Assembly (NCBI GenBank): GCA_964388665.1
Contig: CAYMBJ010000112.1
Location: 1-9,698, forward strand
Length of the DNA stretch: 9,698 bases
Direction: 5' to 3'
From: CALCCV01 sp964388665
GTDB lineage: Bacteria; Bdellovibrionota; Bdellovibrionia; Bdellovibrionales; Bdellovibrionaceae
A program made the position numbers and the translations under genes. Below the pieces are notes generated by a model. The model made no database searches. It saw nothing but the letters and a program-made list of their open reading frames with translations, and was not told where the DNA came from. Shown one piece after another: positions 1 through 6,766 of the stretch. Within the stretch, counting starts at the first letter, position 1. Each line of letters starts with the position of its first letter.

Positions 1-20
1 CCAAAGAAAATCATAACAAA

Positions 21-260
21 TCAAATATGTCCACTAGCAAATGGCCTGGTCAGTAGTTGGGCCAAAGCCTTCTTTGCTGCGGGAGACTCTGGCTCTTCTC
101 CATGCCGTTCCCTTATGTTAGCAGCCAACTCCTCGAGGACAGGTCGATAGGTCTCGTACGCCACCGACAAATCTCGATTGTCCTGCTGTTGAGTCTGAGC
201 GACTCTACAGAGGAGCAAAAAAGCAAGAACCAAAATCAAACCAACTTTACTGCGATCCAC
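21..260 (-). CDS. Small exported or membrane-anchored protein, unknown function
   Basis: 79 residues, not recognised. The N-terminus has a short charged segment (DRSK) and a hydrophobic stretch at about residues 6-18, which is a Sec signal or a single membrane anchor. Cys18 ends the stretch, but it is preceded by Leu rather than Gly, Ala or Ser, so a lipoprotein is unlikely. No good AxA cleavage site is visible, which favours an uncleaved anchor. The remainder, about residues 23-79, is polar and Gln/Glu/Ala-rich, looks helical, and would face the periplasm. The start is GTG. I chose it because AGGGGGA lies 4 bases upstream (complement of 265-271) and the nearby ATG at 265 is in another frame with an early stop. 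The gene is 393 bases downstream of tag, so it need not share that operon. The signal-peptide-like start argues for a real gene despite the short length. Confidence 0.55.
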   Translation of the reverse strand: MDRSKVGLILVLAFLLLCRVAQTQQQDNRDLSVAYETYRPVLEELAANIRERHGEEPESPAAKKALAQLLTRPFASGHI

Positions 261-372
261 CCCATCCCCCTACTTCTGAAGTCTTGCCAAGGTTTCGTCC
301 ACAAAGATTGGCTCAGGAAAATAGGGTATACAAATCGCCTAAATTGCCAATCGGTCAAGAATGCCCTGAGGT

Positions 373-481
373 CTAAATCTCGATCTCAATCTCAATTTCC
401 TCATTCTCAGCCATAGTTTTCAATTGAAAATCCACAATTTGTTCGACAGCCTGGCCCTTTGAGGGGGTTGGATTTGTTCAT
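373..481 (-). pseudogene. Possible small reading frame broken by one base
   Basis: An ATG at 481-479 follows GAGGGG with 7 bases between, a good Shine-Dalgarno arrangement. That frame stops after only 24 codons, at about 407. Removing one C from the run of five C in its sixth and seventh codons would give a single frame to the TAG at 375-373. The result would be a 35-residue acidic peptide ending in four Glu-Ile pairs. As it stands, the downstream part could start only at GTG 435 or ATG 414 (13 residues), neither with a clear ribosome binding site. The Shine-Dalgarno lies inside the 3' arm of the palindrome as transcribed leftward. The frame could equally be chance, since it is short. Confidence 0.25.
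376..399. repeat. Four-unit hexamer tandem repeat
   Basis: Plus-strand units are AATCTC, GATCTC, AATCTC and AATTTC, in perfect 6-base register. Read leftward they encode alternating Glu-Ile, followed at once by a TAG stop. The repeat is the end of the possible broken frame at 373-481. Confidence 0.7.
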
Positions 482-487
482 TATTTT

Positions 488-535
488 GCCCCTCAGTAAG
501 ATCGCAACGTATATGTTGCCATCTTACTGAGGGGC
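488..535. repeat. 48-base near-perfect palindrome (strong hairpin)
   Basis: Bases 488-502 pair with 521-535 over 15 perfect base pairs. One C-C mismatch (503/520) follows, then 5 more pairs (504-508 with 515-519), closed by the six-base loop GTATAT. The flanks are T-rich on the left (483-487) and A-rich on the right (539-542). This is the reverse of a bidirectional terminator, and neither strand has a T tract after the stem, so I do not call it an intrinsic terminator. It lies 118 bases downstream of the tag stop. It could be an RNA-processing or stabilising 3' structure, a repeated palindromic element, or a protein site. Choosing among these needs the rest of the genome. Confidence 0.85.
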
Positions 536-653
536 CAGAAAAGGAGAGATAAAGTGGCCCTGAAGCCCATTTTATTGCGGAAGCCATAAGTAAATTAAGA
601 TGAGCGCAGCAGATTTGTCGATCCAACGAAGAGTGAAGTCGTTTGTGCTTTGA

Positions 654-1292
654 CTAAGTTCTGGATAGCTCTTTGTAGCGAAAGCAGCTGGTGAGGTGAT
701 CGTTGACCATTCCCACGGCTTGCATATGCGCATAGACGATAGTCGAGCCCACAAAGCGAAAGCCTCTTTGCTTTAGATCTTTGCTGAACTCATCAGACTG
801 CTTTGATGTGGGAGGCAAATCTTTAAGGGTTCGGCGCTTGTTTATGATGGGTTTACCATTTACAAATTGCCATTGGTAGTTGGCGAAACTGCCGAACTCC
901 TCTTGAACGGCCAAAAAGGCCTGGGCATTGGTGACACTGGATTCAACCTTGAGCCGATTGCGAATGATGCCTTCGTTGGTTAGGAGCTTTGCAACTTTTT
1001 TCTTATCAAAAGAGGCGACCTTTTCGGGATCAAAATCAGCAAAGGCTTTGCGATAGCCTTCACGACGCCTAAGAATTGTGAGCCAGCTGAGACCTGCCTG
1101 GGCGCCCTCTAAAATCAAAAACTCAAAGAGCACGCGATCATCGAAGACGGGGACTCCCCACTCGCGATCGTGGTACTCCACATAGATGGGCTCTTTAATA
1201 CACCATCCGCAGCGCTCGATTTCCATTTTGGAGCGGGTCTCTTTAGAGCCGCCATTTTTAGATTTGTTAGCATCAGCTTTTTTGTTGGCCAC
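654..1292 (-). CDS. tag: DNA-3-methyladenine glycosylase I
   Basis: Base-excision repair enzyme that cuts 3-methyladenine from alkylated DNA, leaving an abasic site. At 212 residues it is longer than E. coli Tag (187). The family start RCGWC is at 27-31. The zinc ligands known in E. coli Tag (Cys, His, His, Cys) correspond to Cys28, His41, His199 and Cys203. The base-recognition Glu and Trp correspond to Glu62 and Trp70 in LEGAQAGLSW. The C-terminal VNDH motif is present. The extra length is a 22-residue Lys/Asn/Ser-rich N-terminal tail. The start is GTG at 1292, chosen for GGAG 8 bases upstream (complement of 1301-1304). The internal Met23, where E. coli Tag begins, has only a weak site. It is the third gene of a leftward operon with rppH and the SNF2 protein, 48 bases after the latter. 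Identification is secure. Confidence 0.95.
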   Translation of the reverse strand: MANKKADANKSKNGGSKETRSKMEIERCGWCIKEPIYVEYHDREWGVPVFDDRVLFEFLILEGAQAGLSWLTILRRREGYRKAFADFDPEKVASFDKKKVAKLLTNEGIIRNRLKVESSVTNAQAFLAVQEEFGSFANYQWQFVNGKPIINKRRTLKDLPPTSKQSDEFSKDLKQRGFRFVGSTIVYAHMQAVGMVNDHLTSCFRYKELSRT

Positions 1293-1309
1293 TTTTTATT
1301 CTCCATGAG

Positions 1310-1333
1310 GCACGATGAGAAGCACGATGAAAA
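1310..1333. repeat. 12-base tandem duplication between SNF2 gene and tag
   Basis: GCACGATGAGAA (1310-1321) is followed directly by GCACGATGAAAA (1322-1333), with one mismatch. It lies in the 48-base gap upstream of the tag ribosome binding site. It looks like a simple slippage duplication, and I see no function. Confidence 0.6.
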
Positions 1334-1340
1334 CAGCCCC

Positions 1341-4300
1341 CTATGAAAATAGAATGCTCAGATCTTCGAGCTTGAGTTTTTTAAATACACTTTGAGTGGC
1401 GGATTCGCCGTCTCCAAGCATGCTCTCCGCCAATTCGCGTTTGGTTTTTTGCAACTGCAAGACCTTTTCTTCCACTGTGTTTTTGGCAATGATCTTGTAA
1501 GCAAAGACGTTTTGCTTTTGACCGATACGATGAACTCGGTCGATGGCTTGCGACTCGGCCTGTGGGTTCCACCAGGGATCCAAAATAAAAACATAATTGG
1601 CAGCAGTGAGATTCAAACCGACACCGCCCGCCTTTAAGCTGATCAAAAACACTTTGATTTCTGGGTCGGCTTGAAAACGATCAATGCGCTCCTGACGATT
1701 GGTGGTTTTGCCGTCGAGATATTCGTAGGCGATGCCATCACGCTTGAGGTGTTCGCCCAAAATCTTTAAGAGTGAAGTGAACTGCGAAAACACCAGGACC
1801 TTGTGACCTTCGGTCATGATCTCTTCGAGCTGAGTGAGCAGCAAACCAAATTTGGCGGATGGATCGCTGGTCTTTTTTTGATCGAGAAGCCCCAAGTGGC
1901 AGGCCGCTTGTCGCAGTCGCAACAGCGCCTCCAACACTTCGATCTTGGATTTTTCGAAGCCCTTTTCTTCGAACTTTTTGGTCAGATTGCCCCAATAAAA
2001 GTTGCGAAGCTCGTCGTATCGGGCGCGCTCGGGAGCTGAAAGCTCGCAGTAGAGAATCTGTTCTGTTTTTTCTGGCAGCTCCTTTAGCACCTGATCCTTT
2101 GTTCGCCGCATGATAAAGGGCTTGAGGGCTTGCGAAAGAGCCTTGAGTCGGCCTTTGTTGTAATCGCGGTCTTTTTGCAAATTTAAATTGTCTGGCAATA
2201 GACCTGGGCAAACGATGCTAAGGATCGAAAGCAAATCTGTGACCGAGTTCTCGATGGGCGTACCGGTGAGGGCAATTTTATTGTCCGCCTGAATCATTCG
2301 GCAGGCCATATAGGACTGCGACTCAGAATTTTTAATATAGTGGGCCTCATCCATAATGAAATAATCAAATTTGAACTCTTTGATCTTTTCGATATCCATG
2401 CGCAAGGTCTGATAGGTGGTCAGCACAATGTTGTATTTTGAAAGCGATGATTTCTTTTGATGACGATCTGAGCCAGTCAGATTGAGGACCTTGAGGTTGG
2501 GTGAGAATTTTTCCGCCTCAGCAATCCAGTTGTAGATCAAACTCTTGGGCGCCACGATCAGAGTGGTCGCTGATTTGTGCTCCCCAAGCATCGCCAAAAC
2601 CTGAATGGTCTTCCCTAAGCCCATGTCATCGGCCAAAACTCCGCCCAATTTATTTTGGCTCAGCACCTTTAACCAAAACAGTCCCTGCTTTTGGTAGGGC
2701 CGCAAAATGCCATGAAAATCACTGCTTGCCTCCACCTCTTTGGCAGAGCGCAATTCCGAAATCAAATTGGTGAATGTCTTAAAGCGCTCGGATTTAGCAA
2801 AGGCGGCATCGGTGGCAAGTATTGAAGACAAAAAGAGTGCCTGCACGGGCGAGAGCCTCAGTGCATCGTCTTCAATTTTGCCAAACTGCGCGAGCGGGCC
2901 AAATTTTTCGAGCCACTCCACTGGCAAAAGTCCATAGCTGCCATCGCCCAAGCGAATCAAGCGCTCACCACTTTGTAAACTGCTCAGCAACTGCGGCAGC
3001 GTGAAACTGAGTCCATTGGAAAATTCAAAATTGGCTTTGAGATCGAACCAATCAATCCCCGACTGCAAATTCATGCTGACCTTTTTGCCAACGCTCAGGG
3101 GTTGATGATGCGCCAACACCTGCCAGCCCATCTGAATAGCCGACTCAGCTGATTTTAGAAACTGATTCTCTTTAAATATATACTGGCCCGAATTGCTTTC
3201 AAGTTCTGGACCCAGCTGCAAAAATCTTTGAAATTCGTTCTGTTCAAAAATAAAATCCCGAATGTAAAAGCACTGCTCTTCAAAAGAAAAAATCTTTTCA
3301 GACGTGTCCTTGGCAGAGATCTTTTTTGAGCCATACAAAAATTGAACTTGCCCTTCTATCAGAGAGGAATTTCGCTTAAAGTTCATCAGCAGTTGGGTTT
3401 TGGGTTGCAGGGCATTTTCTGGAATCTCGATTCCGGGCGGAAGGCGCAGCTCTGGTGGTTGCGCATCCGAAAAGTACAGGGCCAAGAAATTTTTCATTTC
3501 GGCCTTTGGTACCACTAGGGGGCGATTCTTTTTGATCACCTCATACCAGGTCATCTGCTGCATAAAATCGGCGGGAGCAATGGAGTTTTGCATAATCGTG
3601 TAAGGACCAAGCATTTCGGTGTCATCACTGAGTTCGCGGCACTGCATGCTGTTTTGCAAATGCCCCGAGAGACGATACGCAAACTCTGTTTCGTCACAAC
3701 TCAGAATCAGTATCCAAGGATCGCGGCTGTACTCTACCAGTGGAAAGGGGGTGTCGGGAGTGATCTGATGTGCCCCACCCTTGCTTCCTGAGATGTAAAA
3801 GCGCTCGGAGCGGCTTAAATCTAGCAGCAACTTGTCGGCAAATTGTGGTTCAATTTCTATGCCTCCGAGTTCGTTTTCATAGCGATACATGCCGTATCCG
3901 GTCTCCTGAGTGTAACCCAAAAGATTCCAGAGCAGATTTTGATCGGCCTCATCGGGATAGATGGATATCAAAGATTTAGAAACCTTTACGGGCTTTAGAA
4001 CTCCCAGCTTTCCGCCCTTTAAAAACTCCCGGCCATAAAAGACCACAACAAATTTTTGCTTTCGTAGCGACTGATCAAGATCCAAAACAAAATGACCTTC
4101 GCGTGGCAAGTACTGTTTTCGCAGGGGCGAAAAGAGCACTTCCTTTTTTTTCTTTTCGCTCTCACGCTCTTGCAAGCGCGCCTGCACCCTTTGAATTTCT
4201 TTTTGCCAAATGGGCGTATAATCTTCTTGTGCCGTCTGCGCAATGAGCTCGCTGCGATTTTTTTCGGTCAAAAGCTGTTGCACCTCATCGATGGTGGGCA

Positions 4301-4676
4301 CTTCTTCTAGAATCTCGAGTCTGGCGTTTTTGAGTTTATCAATTCGCATCGACAAGGGCGTGCTCTGTGCCGCTAAATTCTTTTCTAAAAGCAGGCAACT
4401 GGCCCAAATGTGTTTGCAAAAACTTCCCGTTTCAAAGTGTGGGCAGCTGCAGCCCGCCTGCACGGTTAGCACCAGATCTTGTGCTGCGCGAACGCCGTCG
4501 GTATCGGGTTCGATCAAAACCAGTTTTGCAGCATAGAGGTGAGTGCCAGCAACTTGAAAATAAAACGTATTGTCGCGTTCAAAAGCTTTCTCGACCTGTT
4601 CGTTGCGAAAGTACTCTTGGCCACGAAATCGAATTTCAGCGTCAACTTGCTTGCGCAGTAGGTGGGTCAGATTCAT
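1341..4676 (-). CDS. SWIM zinc-finger SNF2-family DNA-dependent ATPase (helicase-like)
   Basis: 1111 residues. A SWIM zinc motif (CxC-x8-CxH: Cys76, Cys78, Cys87, His89) lies near the N-terminus and is a likely DNA- or protein-binding module. A Lys/Glu-rich helical segment follows at about 157-180. Next is a long region (about 190-640) of the kind found in bacterial SNF2-associated proteins. The two RecA-like lobes begin near 655. Walker A is DMGLGKT (684-690), the DEAH box is 776-779, LTGTPIEN is 803-810, and the C-terminal lobe has the motif V region SLKAGGVGLNLT (1013-1024) and motif VI DRVHRIGQ (1046-1053). Every catalytic motif is intact, so this should be an active translocase that remodels protein-DNA or RNA-polymerase complexes rather than a classical unwinding helicase. 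The start ATG lies 10 bases after GGAG (complement of 4687-4690), and the gap from the rppH stop is 19 bases, so cotranscription with rppH is likely. The specific substrate is unknown. Confidence 0.95.
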   Translation of the reverse strand: MNLTHLLRKQVDAEIRFRGQEYFRNEQVEKAFERDNTFYFQVAGTHLYAAKLVLIEPDTDGVRAAQDLVLTVQAGCSCPHFETGSFCKHIWASCLLLEKNLAAQSTPLSMRIDKLKNARLEILEEVPTIDEVQQLLTEKNRSELIAQTAQEDYTPIWQKEIQRVQARLQERESEKKKKEVLFSPLRKQYLPREGHFVLDLDQSLRKQKFVVVFYGREFLKGGKLGVLKPVKVSKSLISIYPDEADQNLLWNLLGYTQETGYGMYRYENELGGIEIEPQFADKLLLDLSRSERFYISGSKGGAHQITPDTPFPLVEYSRDPWILILSCDETEFAYRLSGHLQNSMQCRELSDDTEMLGPYTIMQNSIAPADFMQQMTWYEVIKKNRPLVVPKAEMKNFLALYFSDAQPPELRLPPGIEIPENALQPKTQLLMNFKRNSSLIEGQVQFLYGSKKISAKDTSEKIFSFEEQCFYIRDFIFEQNEFQRFLQLGPELESNSGQYIFKENQFLKSAESAIQMGWQVLAHHQPLSVGKKVSMNLQSGIDWFDLKANFEFSNGLSFTLPQLLSSLQSGERLIRLGDGSYGLLPVEWLEKFGPLAQFGKIEDDALRLSPVQALFLSSILATDAAFAKSERFKTFTNLISELRSAKEVEASSDFHGILRPYQKQGLFWLKVLSQNKLGGVLADDMGLGKTIQVLAMLGEHKSATTLIVAPKSLIYNWIAEAEKFSPNLKVLNLTGSDRHQKKSSLSKYNIVLTTYQTLRMDIEKIKEFKFDYFIMDEAHYIKNSESQSYMACRMIQADNKIALTGTPIENSVTDLLSILSIVCPGLLPDNLNLQKDRDYNKGRLKALSQALKPFIMRRTKDQVLKELPEKTEQILYCELSAPERARYDELRNFYWGNLTKKFEEKGFEKSKIEVLEALLRLRQAACHLGLLDQKKTSDPSAKFGLLLTQLEEIMTEGHKVLVFSQFTSLLKILGEHLKRDGIAYEYLDGKTTNRQERIDRFQADPEIKVFLISLKAGGVGLNLTAANYVFILDPWWNPQAESQAIDRVHRIGQKQNVFAYKIIAKNTVEEKVLQLQKTKRELAESMLGDGESATQSVFKKLKLEDLSILFS

Positions 4677-4695
4677 TTAGGGGGATCTCCTTTTT

Positions 4696-5169
4696 TCAGA
4701 GGTAGCCTCTTAACATCTCATAGGCCTTCTCATATGCAGGCTTGCGAAAAGCGATGGTCAAACCGATGAGCTCTTTAAATGTCATCCACTTGAACTTTTC
4801 GAACTCATCTGAGAGTTGCGGTTCTTGATCAGTTTTCAGTTTTACTACAAAATAAATTTGCCTTTGCCCGAGCGTCGGTGCTTTGGATTTTTTCATTTCA
4901 GCTGGCCAATCGTAATAAATCCAATCCGGAGATTTGGCGACAATCTCAATTTCCGTTAGACCCGTCTCCTCTTTGACTTCACGAACAATGGCCTGTTCTG
5001 GAGTTTCGCCGCTGTCAATTCCTCCTTGAGGCAGTTGCCAGGAGTTGGCAATTCCAGGCCGACATCCCGCCAAGACCAACGGGGGCGAGCTTAATTGACG
5101 ACTCAAAATCAAAGCCGCAACATTGGGCCGGTACAATGCAGGTGAAATTTCGGGCATAGACGCTATCAT
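4696..5169 (-). CDS. rppH: RNA 5'-pyrophosphohydrolase, Nudix family
   Basis: 157 residues. It removes pyrophosphate from the triphosphorylated 5' end of mRNA, which starts 5'-end-dependent decay. A perfect Nudix box (GX5EX7REUXEEXGU) runs from Gly49 to Leu71, with metal-binding Glu64, Glu67 and Glu68. RppH hallmarks around it are YRPNV (13-17), WQLPQGGI (44-51), YDWP (86-89), GQRQIYF (101-107) and DEFEKFKW (121-128). These separate it from general Nudix hydrolases and from MutT. Length matches the RppH family. The start ATG at 5169 has only a weak GAAG-like site, and ATG 5157 (Met5) is an alternative that keeps the whole domain. It is the first gene of the leftward operon rppH-SNF2-tag and diverges from the HAD gene across 61 bases. 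An (di)adenosine polyphosphate hydrolase of the same subfamily is the main alternative. Confidence 0.9.
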   Translation of the reverse strand: MIASMPEISPALYRPNVAALILSRQLSSPPLVLAGCRPGIANSWQLPQGGIDSGETPEQAIVREVKEETGLTEIEIVAKSPDWIYYDWPAEMKKSKAPTLGQRQIYFVVKLKTDQEPQLSDEFEKFKWMTFKELIGLTIAFRKPAYEKAYEMLRGYL

Positions 5170-5193
5170 GACAAAAATCTTCGCAGAAGTCTA

Positions 5194-5224
5194 TTGACGA
5201 ATTCCCGAATTTTGCGGCTATCTA
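5194..5224 (+). promoter_or_regulatory. Candidate promoter for the HAD-pgi pair
   Basis: TTGACG (5194-5199) matches the -35 consensus at five of six positions. The best -10 is TATCTA (5219-5224), a poor match at a 19-base spacing. The spacer begins with the palindrome AATTCCCGAATT (5200-5211), a possible operator. If used, transcription would begin at about the ATG at 5231, so the message would have almost no leader. The same 61 bases must also hold the rppH promoter, which I could not pick out. Confidence 0.35.
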
Positions 5225-5230
5225 GAGGCT

Positions 5231-6733
5231 ATGCATGACTCTCTGGAAATTTATTTTTGGCTAAAACAAGATTCATTGAAGCCTTTCTTGACAGATACGG
5301 GTACTGAGACCCACAATACAGGATTTGGCTTAAACGAAGCCTATTTGCTCGAGGCGGTCAAACTTGATCTCCTGGCCTTTGCTAGCCATTTTGTCCAAGG
5401 AAAAAGTTCTCACAGCGGCACTCGCAAAAACATCGAAGTGAAAATAATTTCTTATTCAGGTGCAGCTCCAGATTTGCGTGCACGTTTGCAGCAAGCTCTG
5501 CAGGCCACTGAGGCTCGCGAGAACATTGTCTTTTGCAGCGACTCCGTGCCGCGAATGCTGCTGGCGCCGCTGGACACTCCCAGTCTCAAACATCATCCCG
5601 TGAGCCTTTTTCGCAAAAAACACGCAAGCTCTTGGGAACAGAGTCAGTCGGGCGGTTGCTTTTCACTCGTGGCCGTTGCCGGAACGCCAGATGGCCTTAA
5701 GGAGCTGCGCGCTGAAATGCGTTCAGAGGTGACTGCCGGGGGGCGCTTTGATTGTCCTCATGATTTTTTTGCATTCAGTGATCAAGGGGAGCTCAAAGAC
5801 TGGATCTTTGAAAAGGCTTTGATCTTAGCGCAGGGAAAATTTGCGTTGCTCCCCTTTTTGGTTTCGGCCATTAGCAATCAGGATCGTTTTTTGTTTATCG
5901 AAGACGATCTTAGCGCCCATCCGTTGATATTGCTCTTAAAAGAATTTACCTTTATTCGCAAGCTCAGCCAATTGGAAGGTTGTCGCGGCGACTTTTTGAT
6001 TTTGCGCGATGGCGCCAAGGAGTTTTCGCGCTCGGCTCGAAGTCTGGCAGTGATTCGTTTGGAGGGCGAGCTGATTTCCATGCGTGGCTTTCAACCCGCC
6101 AACACTGAGGAGCTGCTGCATTTGCTGCGAGGGATCCTGGAGTGGAAGGCCAAGGCCCTGGGCGAAATTCAATATCTGGGCTCCAATCAGCAGCCCGCAC
6201 TGATTTTGGATCGCGATGGCACCATCATCGAGCATGTTCATTATCTCAACGATCCCACTCAGGTGAAGTTGATTCCCCCCACGGTGGAGCTGATTCGCAA
6301 GGCCAACCAACTCGGTTGGGTGACTCTGATGGTTTCCAATCAGTCCGGCATTGGGCGCGGTCTAATTTCGATGAATCAGTGGGAGGCGGTGCAATCTCGA
6401 ATGCTGCATCTGCTGACCTCACAAGGAGCGCGCATCGATATGTGTCTTTTTGCCAGCGTTTTTCGCGAAGCAAAGTCGCGGCTTGGTTTTTTGCGACCCC
6501 ACTGGCGCAAGCCATTTTTGGGCGCCATGGAGTATCCGCAGCGCCTTTACCGAATTGATTTTTCAAAATCCGTGATGGTGGGCGACTCTTTGGTGGACAT
6601 GGAGCTTGGAAATAGTCTTGGAGTTCGCCACAATCTTTTGATAGGAAACAAAACCGACAGTCCTTTTCCAGGAGGAGTTGTCGCCATTAGCGAGATGGAA
6701 AACTTTCGCGCTGATCAATTTATTTACCCATGA
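5231..6733 (+). CDS. HAD-IIIA phosphatase (GmhB/HisB-N type) with large unidentified N-terminal region
   Basis: 500 residues. The C-terminal part, about 322-482, is a HAD-IIIA phosphatase. The catalytic DRDGT is at 327-331 (nucleophile Asp327, acid/base Asp329), SNQSG at 369-373, RKP with Lys427, and GDSLVD with Asp452 and Asp456. The pattern is that of D,D-heptose-1,7-bisphosphate phosphatase and histidinol-phosphatase. The family's zinc loop (CxH then CxC just before RKP) is mostly lost: Cys405 remains, but Phe407, Pro423 and Trp425 take the other positions. Residues 1-320 match nothing I recognise. They have no signal peptide or membrane segment, so the protein should be cytoplasmic. A stand-alone GmhB is about 190 residues. 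The start ATG has AGAGG only 2 bases upstream, which is poor. I kept it because no earlier start exists and the next Met is at residue 109. pgi follows after 33 bases, which suggests a sugar-phosphate substrate. Confidence 0.85.
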   Translation: MHDSLEIYFWLKQDSLKPFLTDTGTETHNTGFGLNEAYLLEAVKLDLLAFASHFVQGKSSHSGTRKNIEVKIISYSGAAPDLRARLQQALQATEARENIVFCSDSVPRMLLAPLDTPSLKHHPVSLFRKKHASSWEQSQSGGCFSLVAVAGTPDGLKELRAEMRSEVTAGGRFDCPHDFFAFSDQGELKDWIFEKALILAQGKFALLPFLVSAISNQDRFLFIEDDLSAHPLILLLKEFTFIRKLSQLEGCRGDFLILRDGAKEFSRSARSLAVIRLEGELISMRGFQPANTEELLHLLRGILEWKAKALGEIQYLGSNQQPALILDRDGTIIEHVHYLNDPTQVKLIPPTVELIRKANQLGWVTLMVSNQSGIGRGLISMNQWEAVQSRMLHLLTSQGARIDMCLFASVFREAKSRLGFLRPHWRKPFLGAMEYPQRLYRIDFSKSVMVGDSLVDMELGNSLGVRHNLLIGNKTDSPFPGGVVAISEMENFRADQFIYP

Positions 6734-6766
6734 TCATTTTGTTTATCCATAGGAGGCCGCAACATT

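Larger units (their letters stand above)
261..653. other. Intergenic gap between tag and the small exported protein
   Basis: This stretch holds no intact gene. It contains a near-perfect 48-base palindrome (488-535), a small leftward reading frame that seems broken by one base (373-481), and a four-unit hexamer repeat (376-399). I found no canonical terminator with a T tract after tag in the first 120 bases. Several open frames cross this stretch, but they lack ribosome binding sites or simply follow the palindrome, so I do not call them. Confidence 0.6.

Noticed and set aside
57..416. 119-codon open frame on the plus strand
   Set aside because: It lies antisense to the small exported protein and through the hexamer repeat. 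It has no ribosome binding site, and its Ser/Gln-rich composition follows from the opposite strand's codons.
420..626. 68-codon minus-strand frame through the palindrome
   Set aside because: It starts within the tag-downstream region without a clear ribosome binding site, and its middle is simply the palindrome translated. It shows no domain or signal.
2501..2773. Long plus-strand open frames opposite the SNF2 gene (also near 1803-2113, 4243-4705)
   Set aside because: All are shadows of the helicase coding strand, without ribosome binding sites or recognisable domains.
4676..4696. Possible translational coupling of SNF2 to rppH by overlap
   Set aside because: The genes do not overlap: 19 bases separate them and the SNF2 gene has its own GGAG, so simple cotranscription explains the layout.
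654..5169. SNF2 protein as part of a DISARM-like or other defence island
   Set aside because: No methylase, nuclease, DUF1998 or phospholipase-D partner is nearby. The neighbours are housekeeping RNA-decay and DNA-repair genes.
6142..6558. 138-codon plus-strand frame inside the HAD gene
   Set aside because: It overlaps the conserved HAD motifs in another frame. The HAD frame is clearly the coding one.
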